9,861 nt of DNA from Microcaldota archaeon (GTDB lineage Archaea > Micrarchaeota > Micrarchaeia > Micrarchaeales > Micrarchaeaceae), in assembly GCA_027365215.1 (NCBI GenBank), contig DAHXNT010000016.1, positions 1 to 9,861 on the forward strand, in the 5' to 3' direction. The position numbers and the translations under genes were made by a program. The notes under the pieces are model-generated. The model saw only the letters and a list, made by a program, of their open reading frames with translations. It did no database searches and was not told where the DNA came from. Numbering within the stretch: the stretch's first letter is position 1; the number at the start of each line of letters is the position of its first letter. Shown here piece after piece: positions 1 to 4,778 of this stretch.

Positions 1-1433
1 AACTGTATCCGGAGAACATGAGGACTGCATACAAGAACGCGCTCGAATGGATAAACCTCAGGGCGGCGGAGCGTGCCCAGGGGTTTGGCACGAAGTTTCC
101 CCTAAACCCTGACCATATTATAGAATCGCTGTCCGATTCAACCATATACATGATGTTCTACACGTTCGTCAACATACTCCGTTCTCACGGCGTGAAGGAG
201 GAGCAGTTGAAGCACGAGTTCTTTGACTATGTCGTTGATGGCGAAGGCGATCCTGACGGCGTCTCGAAGAGCACAGGAATAGACTTTACGGTCATAAATA
301 GGTGCAAGGAATCGCTCGACTACTGGTATTCCTATACCTCAAGGCATTCGGCCTCGGAGCTGATACCGAGCCACCTGATGATGTATATATTCAACCATGT
401 CGCCGTGGCCCCGGAGAAGATGTGGCCCAAGCAGATCGTCACGAACGGCATGGTGAACTATGAGGGCGAGAAGATGAGCAAGAGCCTGGGCAACATCATA
501 CCTCTCGCCGATGGCATAGAGAAGTACAGCGCAGACGCGCTGCGCTTCGTGGAAATAGCCGGGAGCGACCTTGGCACCGATGGAGAGTTCAGTCCCGTGT
601 CCGCGCAGAGCATAATCTCGAAGAACGAATACCTGCTGAACATCGCAGACTCGCTGAAAGAGATGAAGAGCACAGAGCTGTCGCGCGCCGATTACTGGCT
701 CTACTCGAAGCTCAACTCGAAGATAAAGACGGCAACCGCCCGCATGGACGCGCTCGACTTCAGGGCAGCGTACACCGACGTGTACTACAACTCCATGATA
801 GAAATAAAGCAGTACTCGGACATGGGCGGCTCCAACAAGCTGGTGCTGCAGGAATTCATGGAGGACATCGCGCTCATGCTCTCGCCGATAATGCCCTACA
901 TATCCGAGGAGCTCTGGCACAGGCTGGGCAAGGAGACCTTCTCCTCAAAGGAGCAGTGGCCCGGCGTCAGCGAGGACATGATAAACGAAGGCATAGAGAG
1001 GCTGCAGCAGATGGTGTTCGACACCGTAGCCGACATAGGCGACGCGGCCAAGCTCACGTCGAAGATGCCCGGCAACGAGGGCAAGAAGCCAGAGCTGGTG
1101 AGGATAATAGTTGCGGACGACTGGAAGATAACCGCGTACAACGCGCTGGTGGAGGGCGGCAGCATTTCGGCGGCGATGAAGGGCGACGCGGTCGCGGAGA
1201 TGGACAAGGAAGCCGTCTCGAAATTCCTCGCGCCGATAGCCAAGAAGCTGTACGGCGCTCCCCGCGTCGACATGACGCAGGACGAGATTGTTTCCGCGTT
1301 CGCTGAATCGAGGAATTATCTCGAGGCGAAGCTCGGCGCGAAGGTGCTGGTCGAACGCGAGCAGGAATCGAAGTCGCAAAGGGCGCAGAGGTCCACGCCG
1401 CAGAAGCCGAGCATAGACATAGAATGGAGATGA
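1..1433 (+). CDS. leuS: Leucyl-tRNA synthetase, archaeal type (C-terminal part, 5' truncated by window)
   Basis: Class I synthetase that charges tRNA-Leu with leucine in the cytoplasm. The frame is open from base 3 (reads LYPEN before the first ATG at 18), so the true start lies upstream of the window and the ATG at 18 is internal. Numbered from that Met, the fragment holds the archaeal LeuRS stretch GFGTKF and ESLSDSTIY (residues 22-44), which leads into the second half of the catalytic domain. The canonical KMSKS loop is at residues 152-156 (bases 471-485). The helical anticodon-binding region follows, with SPIMPYISEELW near 290-301, and then an archaeal-style C-terminal domain with a hydrophilic, Gln/Ser/Arg-rich tail. 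The stop at 1431-1433 is 6 nt before the HAD gene, suggesting co-transcription. MetRS and ValRS were considered, but the ESLSDSTIY block favours LeuRS. The HIGH motif and editing domain are outside the window. Confidence 0.9.
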   Translation, partial: LYPENMRTAYKNALEWINLRAAERAQGFGTKFPLNPDHIIESLSDSTIYMMFYTFVNILRSHGVKEEQLKHEFFDYVVDGEGDPDGVSKSTGIDFTVINRCKESLDYWYSYTSRHSASELIPSHLMMYIFNHVAVAPEKMWPKQIVTNGMVNYEGEKMSKSLGNIIPLADGIEKYSADALRFVEIAGSDLGTDGEFSPVSAQSIISKNEYLLNIADSLKEMKSTELSRADYWLYSKLNSKIKTATARMDALDFRAAYTDVYYNSMIEIKQYSDMGGSNKLVLQEFMEDIALMLSPIMPYISEELWHRLGKETFSSKEQWPGVSEDMINEGIERLQQMVFDTVADIGDAAKLTSKMPGNEGKKPELVRIIVADDWKITAYNALVEGGSISAAMKGDAVAEMDKEAVSKFLAPIAKKLYGAPRVDMTQDEIVSAFAESRNYLEAKLGAKVLVEREQESKSQRAQRSTPQKPSIDIEWR

Positions 1434-1439
1434 GGGCAC

Positions 1440-2096
1440 ATGCGCCAGAGGCACAGTATCCTTGACGATTTCGACGTCTTCATCTTCGACTGGGACGGCA
1501 CTCTCTCGAGCATGCGCGCCCTGCTAAGGCTGTCGGACAGCTACAAGCGCCTCTTCGCAAGCAAGAAGGACACGAAGAGGTACGCGATGGCGGAGAGAAA
1601 TCCAAGGACGCAGGCCGCAAGGGCCGTCATCAGGCGCGAAGAGGAGAAGAACGATTTCCTCTCTGTGCTCTACGACGTCTTCTTCTCCTTCAGCAAGCCG
1701 AGGCTGCAGAAAAGTTCCCTCGAGGCGGTGAGATACCTGCGCATGAGGCGCAAGCACCTCGCAGTCCTCACGAACGGCAACTTCTACAGAATCAACAAGG
1801 AGATGGAGCACACCGGCATGTGGAACATGTTCGAAGCGACGGTCAGCATGAGGTCTCTCGGCTCGATGAAGCCTGATCCGCGTGGCCTGCTTAACCTTGT
1901 AAAGCGCATGAACGTCGACAAGAGAAGGATCCTGTACATAGGCGATTCGATTGACGATATACTGACGGCGAGGTATGCTGGGGTAAAGGAGTGCGCGATA
2001 GCGGACGGCTTCGACAGCCGCGCCACTCTCGCCAAGCTCAAGCCTAATTATCTGTTCTCCAACATGGGACAGTTCTATGCATCGCTCAGAAGATAG
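1440..2096 (+). CDS. HAD-superfamily hydrolase, phosphoglycolate-phosphatase-like
   Basis: Predicted cytosolic phosphatase of the haloacid dehalogenase superfamily, 218 aa. All four HAD motifs are visible. Motif I is DWDGT (nucleophile D17, acid/base D19). Motif II is the Thr of LTNG (T111). Motif III is K144 in the SMKPDP segment. Motif IV is GDSIDD (168-173), with the Mg-binding acids. The helical stretch at roughly 25-100 is a C1-type cap, as in phosphoglycolate phosphatase and PpaX-like enzymes. Length is normal for that group. The start is supported by a purine-rich GAGATGAGGG that overlaps the leuS stop and lies just upstream of the ATG. The real substrate cannot be read from the sequence: phosphoglycolate, a nucleotide or pyrophosphate are all possible. 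The 6-nt gap to leuS suggests one transcript, but not a shared pathway. Confidence 0.85.
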   Translation: MRQRHSILDDFDVFIFDWDGTLSSMRALLRLSDSYKRLFASKKDTKRYAMAERNPRTQAARAVIRREEEKNDFLSVLYDVFFSFSKPRLQKSSLEAVRYLRMRRKHLAVLTNGNFYRINKEMEHTGMWNMFEATVSMRSLGSMKPDPRGLLNLVKRMNVDKRRILYIGDSIDDILTARYAGVKECAIADGFDSRATLAKLKPNYLFSNMGQFYASLRR

Positions 2097-2146
2097 AAGT
2101 AAGGGAAGGCATGCGCTTCTCTTGTGCGGGCTCTAGCGTCGCGCGC

Positions 2147-2785
2147 TCATTTCAGATCCCTGCCGAGCCTCTTCTCCGCGTCGTCCCAGTTGACCAGGTT
2201 CCACCATGCTGTGATGTAATCGGGGCGCTTGTTCTTGTACTGCAGGTAATAAGCGTGCTCGAACTCGTCGACTATCAGCACCACCGGCATCTCAGCGAGA
2301 TGGTTCATGAAGTGGTTCTCGACGGTCATGATCTGCAGGTTGCCGTTCTCCTCGTCGTAATTGAGCACCGCCCAACCGGTTCCCGGGTTCGAGTTGGCCG
2401 CCTCAGTGAAGAACGCCTTGAACCTCTCGAAGCTGCCGTACTGCTTGTCTATCATGTCAGCGAGCCTGCCTCCCGGCTTTCCTCCGCCCTTGCCCTGCTC
2501 GGTCATGTTGTTCCAGTACATCGTATGGAGCTTGTTGCCGTTTATGTTGAACGTGAGGTTCCTTATGACGCCGTGGAGGTCGTAGCTCTTCTCGTCCTCC
2601 TTTATTATGCTGTTCATCCTGTCTATCAGCTTGTTCGACGTGTTGACATAGCCCTTATGGTGCGCGTTGTAATGCACGTCCACTATGTCCTTGCTTATGT
2701 ACGGTTCCAGGCCATCTATCTTGTAAGGCAGCGCCGGCAACTCATACTTGTGCAGACCCTTTGGTATCTCTTCAGCTTCTGTCAT
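2147..2785 (-). CDS. sod: Superoxide dismutase, Fe/Mn family
   Basis: Converts superoxide to oxygen and hydrogen peroxide in the cytoplasm; no signal peptide or membrane segment is seen. The 212-aa length is typical. The four metal ligands are all present: H38 (DVHYNAHH), H87 (KLHTMYW), D173 and H177 (VDEFEHAYYLQY). The active-site gate Tyr is Y46, eight residues after the first ligand as in E. coli SOD. A His (H158 in VENH) sits about where Mn enzymes carry their second-shell Gln. From family knowledge, His there occurs in some archaeal and cambialistic SODs, so metal preference (Fe or Mn) is left open. The gene runs toward the HAD gene with a 50-bp gap. The TnpB element lies just upstream in the same orientation, leaving about 65 bp of leader and promoter DNA. 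Presence of SOD suggests exposure to oxygen. Confidence 0.95.
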   Translation of the reverse strand: MTEAEEIPKGLHKYELPALPYKIDGLEPYISKDIVDVHYNAHHKGYVNTSNKLIDRMNSIIKEDEKSYDLHGVIRNLTFNINGNKLHTMYWNNMTEQGKGGGKPGGRLADMIDKQYGSFERFKAFFTEAANSNPGTGWAVLNYDEENGNLQIMTVENHFMNHLAEMPVVLIVDEFEHAYYLQYKNKRPDYITAWWNLVNWDDAEKRLGRDLK

Positions 2786-2816
2786 TATTCTCGCCTACTA
2801 TTGGAATAAGACATGG

Positions 2817-2840
2817 TGTTTTTTAGCACTTTTGTCAAAA
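2817..2840 (-). promoter_or_regulatory. Probable sod promoter with 11-bp palindrome
   Basis: On the minus strand a perfect inverted repeat, TTTTGACAAAA (2840-2830), is followed at once by an A-rich TATA-like stretch, GCTAAAAAACAC (2827-2817). Archaeal initiation about 26 nt beyond the centre would fall near 2796, giving a leader of roughly 10 nt before the sod ATG at 2785. The palindrome would then occupy the BRE/upstream position where a transcription factor could act. The TATA match is imperfect, so this is an inference. Confidence 0.4.
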
Positions 2841-2849
2841 CACGTTACT
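2841..2849. repeat. 9-bp direct repeat, right flank of TnpB element
   Basis: CACGTTACT on the plus strand (AGTAACGTG in the element's orientation). It abuts the right-end tail GTCAC at 2854-2850 and is identical, in the same orientation, to 4211-4219 at the other end of the element. The match stops after exactly nine bases on each side. Confidence 0.75.
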
Positions 2850-2859
2850 GTGACATCCT

Positions 2860-2880
2860 CCCACCGCTAAAGCGTGTGGG
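2860..2880 (-). repeat. Right-end subterminal hairpin of the element
   Basis: On the plus strand 2860-2864 (CCCAC) pairs with 2876-2880 (GTGGG), and 2865-2867 (CGC) pairs with 2872-2874 (GCG). The loop is TAAA (2868-2871) and T2875 is bulged. The tnpB stop codon (2869-2867) lies in the loop and upper stem. This is the position expected for the transposase-recognised imperfect palindrome and the last hairpin of the guide-RNA scaffold. Confidence 0.75.
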
Positions 2881-4129
2881 CTTCCCCTGCACCTAAAAGA
2901 TGCAGAGTATGTTCCTGATTCACAGATGCAACTTGCGATACCAGTTGTATCGTAGAGGTTGCGTCTCCAGAGGCGTTTCTTCCTGCGTGTCCCGCAGTAG
3001 CTCTTTTGAGTATATTTATTGATGCGTTATAATCCCTGTCCTTCTGCATACCGCATTTTATGCACAGGAATGTCCTTTCGGATAGTGGCATTTCCTGTAT
3101 GTTGCCACAGTTGCTGCATGTCCTTGAGGTATCCGTTGGATTTACTTCATATACTTCCATACCAGCACTCTCAGCCTTGTATGAAAGGAGCTCCTTGAAT
3201 TTGCTCCATGAAGCACCTGAAATTGACCTTGCGACTTTGTGATCCTTCATCATGTTCTGAATTTGAAGTTTCTCCATTGCAAAGGAAGTATATCCGAGAT
3301 TTACAAGTTTCGTGGTTATTTTTTGCAAATAGTCGTTTGTCTGGTTATTGACTTCCTGCCATGTCCTTCCCAATTTTTCTATTGCTCTTCCCCTATTATG
3401 CGACTGGAGTATTGCCTTTTTCCTCCCTTCCTTGGTTGTCCTCCTTGCGACTATCCTCTGCCAACGCGCAAGTTTTCTCTCCTTCTTCCTTGCAAATCTG
3501 GGTTTTTCCATCCTTGTTCCGTCGGATAGGACTGCGAATGTTTTCAAGCCGACGTCTATTCCCACTGGATTAATGTCCTTTATCTTTGGCACTTCTGCCT
3601 CCTTTATTGCAGTGAAGATTGCATGATACTTTCCCGCCTCTTTCTTTATTGCCATGGTCTTGATTTTACCTTCTATAGATCTATGAAGTTCTATCTTCAT
3701 CGTTCCGATTCGTGAAACCCTGAGTCTGTCCCTTTTCTTCTCCCTCTCGATTTTGAATGAACCATTGTCCTGCGGATACGTTATCGATTTGTATCTGTCC
3801 CTTGACTTGAACCTTGGAAAACCTGCCTTCCTGTTCCCTTCCTTTATTCTCCTGAAAAAGTTTTGGTATGCCTTCAGAAGTCTGTATTCTATCTCGCACC
3901 TTGTCTGGGAATAGAGTTTTAGGAACCTTTTGTCTTCCTGGATTGTCTCCTTTACAAACCTGTTGAACTGAACTATTGAGGTCTTTGTTTTCCCATTTTG
4001 GTATGCCATAATCGACTTCTCAAGGATCTTGTTGTAGAACTGTTGCGCAAGAATTAGCCTTTCGTCTATCTCTTCCTGCCTTTTTGTATCAGGATATATC
4101 CTGAACTTGTAGGCTTTTGTCAGCTCCAT
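2867..4129 (-). CDS. tnpB: TnpB, RNA-guided transposon endonuclease (IS605 OrfB)
   Basis: 420-aa programmable DNA nuclease of the TnpB family, ancestral to Cas12. It opens with the usual MELTKAYKFRIYPD. RuvC catalytic residues are all present: D192 (GIDVGL), E286 (AMEKL) and D366 (DRDYNAS). These are close to D191, E278 and D361 of the 408-aa ISDra2 enzyme. The zinc finger is complete (C338, C341, C356, C359; CSNC and CIKC). The N-terminal WED/REC region is basic, as expected for RNA binding. The last 50 residues or so overlap the guide-RNA coding stretch. An upstream in-frame ATG at 4213 exists, but it would add 28 residues encoded by the left-end hairpin and the TATA box. The ATG at 4129 also begins the conserved family sequence and sits where leaderless transcription would start. 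Codon use is more A+T-rich than in the neighbours. No frameshift or stop is seen, so the nuclease is probably functional. Known roles in the family are element retention by cutting the empty donor site, and occasional regulation after domestication. Confidence 0.92.
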   Translation of the reverse strand: MELTKAYKFRIYPDTKRQEEIDERLILAQQFYNKILEKSIMAYQNGKTKTSIVQFNRFVKETIQEDKRFLKLYSQTRCEIEYRLLKAYQNFFRRIKEGNRKAGFPRFKSRDRYKSITYPQDNGSFKIEREKKRDRLRVSRIGTMKIELHRSIEGKIKTMAIKKEAGKYHAIFTAIKEAEVPKIKDINPVGIDVGLKTFAVLSDGTRMEKPRFARKKERKLARWQRIVARRTTKEGRKKAILQSHNRGRAIEKLGRTWQEVNNQTNDYLQKITTKLVNLGYTSFAMEKLQIQNMMKDHKVARSISGASWSKFKELLSYKAESAGMEVYEVNPTDTSRTCSNCGNIQEMPLSERTFLCIKCGMQKDRDYNASINILKRATAGHAGRNASGDATSTIQLVSQVASVNQEHTLHLLGAGEAHTL

Positions 4130-4146
4130 ACTCCTTATACCGCAGC

Positions 4147-4159
4147 TTATATTTATATA
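4147..4159 (-). promoter_or_regulatory. Strong TATA box for tnpB, leaderless spacing
   Basis: The minus strand reads TATATAAATATAA, preceded by the purine-rich AAAAGAGG that suits a BRE. The box spans -30 to -18 relative to the A of the ATG at 4129, so transcription should begin at or within a few bases of the start codon. An AAGGAG ends one base before the ATG, too close to act as a normal Shine-Dalgarno site. This supports the 4129 start. Confidence 0.65.
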
Positions 4160-4181
4160 CCTCTTTTGTTCGCTTTCATTC

Positions 4182-4198
4182 CACCCATAAATGGTGTG
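4182..4198 (-). repeat. Left-end subterminal hairpin of the element
   Basis: On the plus strand CAC (4182-4184) pairs with GTG (4196-4198), with T4195 bulged. CCA (4185-4187) pairs with TGG (4192-4194), and the loop is TAAA (4188-4191). Loop sequence, bulge position and lower stem copy the right-end hairpin, which marks this as the matching transposon end. Confidence 0.7.
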
Positions 4199-4210
4199 AG
4201 ATTTCCCGTT

Positions 4211-4219
4211 CACGTTACT
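4211..4219. repeat. 9-bp direct repeat, left flank of TnpB element
   Basis: CACGTTACT, the exact same-orientation copy of 2841-2849. It lies 12 bases outside the left hairpin, directly next to the AACGGGAAATC stretch of the left end. Confidence 0.75.
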
Positions 4220-4232
4220 TTAATGTATACAA

Positions 4233-4257
4233 GCGTCCTTAGGCGTCGAACGGCGTC
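4233..4257. promoter_or_regulatory. Three GCGTC direct repeats at exact 10-bp spacing upstream of the TRAM gene
   Basis: GCGTC occurs at 4233-4237, 4243-4247 and 4253-4257, the last two extended to GGCGTC. A 10-bp period puts all copies on one face of the helix, as for a multimeric regulator. The array lies about 30-55 bp upstream of the TATA box at 4288. A regulator is inferred, not identified. Confidence 0.35.
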
Positions 4258-4272
4258 ATTAGCATGCCTCGT

Positions 4273-4297
4273 CTCGCAAAGCGAGGATTTAAATATT
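4273..4297 (+). promoter_or_regulatory. TRAM gene promoter: palindrome plus TATA box
   Basis: A perfect inverted repeat, CTCGC-AAA-GCGAG (4273-4285), is followed after two bases by TTTAAATATT (4288-4297), a good archaeal TATA box. Initiation would fall near 4315-4322, leaving a leader of roughly 50 nt before the chosen start codon. The palindrome overlaps the BRE position, where a bound repressor or activator could control TFB entry. Confidence 0.5.
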
Positions 4298-4368
4298 TGC
4301 GACATTACTATCTAATTACAATACGGAGTAAAGCGCAACAGCTGATTCTACGTATGGAGACAGATAGA

Positions 4369-4665
4369 ATGGAAGACAACAGTCCAGAAGAAAACAGCTT
4401 CGGAAGAAGAAGTGAGCGCCGTGAATTCGGCGACAGAAGGGAAGGAAGGGGCAGAATGCCGATGAAGGCAAACTACTTCTTGGAGAAGCCCGTCAAGGTA
4501 GGCGACGAGATTGAGGTCGAGGTTGAGGCCGAGGCGTCACGCGGAGACGGAATAGCAAAGAAGGACGGCTTTGTGATCTTTGTAAAGGGAGCAAAGCAGG
4601 GCGATCACCTGAAGGTAAAGGTTACCGAAGTCAGGGCGAGATTCGCACTAGCTGAAGCAGTCTGA
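4369..4665 (+). CDS. Small single TRAM-domain RNA-binding protein
   Basis: 98-aa protein. Residues 1-32 are hydrophilic and rich in Arg, Glu and Gly (RRSERREFGDRREGRGR). Residues 38-97 form one TRAM beta-barrel, recognisable from VKVGDEIEVEVE, GDGIAKKDGFVIFVKGAKQGD and the closing KVKVTEVRARFALAE. From family knowledge, stand-alone archaeal TRAM proteins bind RNA and some act as cold-shock RNA chaperones; the same fold delivers tRNA or rRNA to modification enzymes. The ATG at 4369 is chosen because GGAGA (4356-4360) lies 8 nt upstream. An ATG at 4354 would add five residues (METDR). A still earlier frame-open ATG at 4264 is rejected because it would translate through the TATA box. The gene is monocistronic, with its own promoter and a hairpin terminator. 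Confidence 0.85.
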   Translation: MEDNSPEENSFGRRSERREFGDRREGRGRMPMKANYFLEKPVKVGDEIEVEVEAEASRGDGIAKKDGFVIFVKGAKQGDHLKVKVTEVRARFALAEAV

Positions 4666-4678
4666 AGTTGCAGCATTT

Positions 4679-4706
4679 GGCAGGGTGATACCCTGCCTTA
4701 TTTATT
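4679..4706 (+). terminator. Hairpin terminator after the TRAM gene
   Basis: A perfect 8-bp stem GGCAGGGT/ACCCTGCC (4679-4686 with 4690-4697), loop GAT, is followed by TTATTTATT and further T-rich DNA. It sits 14 bases past the TRAM stop codon. Archaeal termination depends mainly on the T tract, but a hairpin this regular is probably used for termination or 3' end stability. TTATTTATT could also act as a TATA-like element for the downstream valS. Confidence 0.6.
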
Positions 4707-4778
4707 CTTGCATTTTCATTATTCTTATGCCCGGCAGCTTGGGCGTTCAAGCGCAGTCGCAGTAATTCTGGTGGAACC

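Larger units (their letters stand above)
2830..2980 (-). ncRNA. Predicted reRNA/omega-RNA of the TnpB element (extent approximate)
   Basis: In IS200/IS605 elements the guide RNA of TnpB is formed from the 3' end of the tnpB transcript through the right end of the transposon, followed by a guide copied from flanking DNA. Here the scaffold would include the last part of tnpB, the right-end hairpin (2880-2860) and the tail GGATGTCAC ending at 2850. The guide would begin at 2849 and read AGTAACGTGTTTTGACAA, which crosses the flanking direct repeat and enters the sod promoter palindrome. Only the right-end hairpin is directly visible. The 5' limit and guide length are inferred from characterised TnpB systems. 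Confidence 0.4.
2850..4210 (-). mobile_element. IS200/IS605-type element with tnpB only (IS1341-like)
   Basis: A tnpB gene bounded by two subterminal hairpins of matching design. Both have a TAAA loop, a three-base-pair upper stem, a bulged T on the 3' arm (plus strand) and a CAC/GTG lower stem. Similar purine-rich GGGAA motifs lie just 5' of both hairpins on the tnpB strand. The right end finishes GGAGGATGTCAC, a form I recall from many elements of this group. No HUH transposase tnpA is present, so movement would need one in trans. The interior is clearly richer in A+T than the neighbouring host genes, consistent with acquisition. The right boundary (2850) is fairly secure. The left boundary is 4210, or up to 4213-4219 depending on how the flanking repeat is assigned. 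The element splits what looks like an ancestral divergent sod/TRAM intergenic region. Confidence 0.8.

Noticed and set aside
339..920. Long antisense ORF within leuS (and similar antisense ORFs within valS and the DUF373 gene)
   Set aside because: These are mirror frames of G+C-rich coding DNA with low-complexity His/Arg/Val-rich translations and no recognisable domains.
2097..2146. Bidirectional terminator between the HAD and sod genes
   Set aside because: Only a 4-bp GAAG/CTTC pairing and no strong T tract on either strand.
2785..2814. 9-codon ORF MSYSNSRRE overlapping the sod start (TAATG)
   Set aside because: It begins upstream of the likely transcription start and has no ribosome site; too short to support.
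3060..3626. Plus-strand ORFs opposite tnpB
   Set aside because: They are shadows of the tnpB frame with no family resemblance or start signals.
4130..4213. 28-residue N-terminal extension of TnpB from the ATG at 4213
   Set aside because: It would be encoded by the left-end hairpin and the TATA box, and the family's conserved N-terminus starts at 4129.
4264..4368. N-terminal extension of the TRAM protein from the ATG at 4264
   Set aside because: The stretch contains the palindrome and TATA box. Its residues do not resemble TRAM proteins, and a ribosome site points to 4369.
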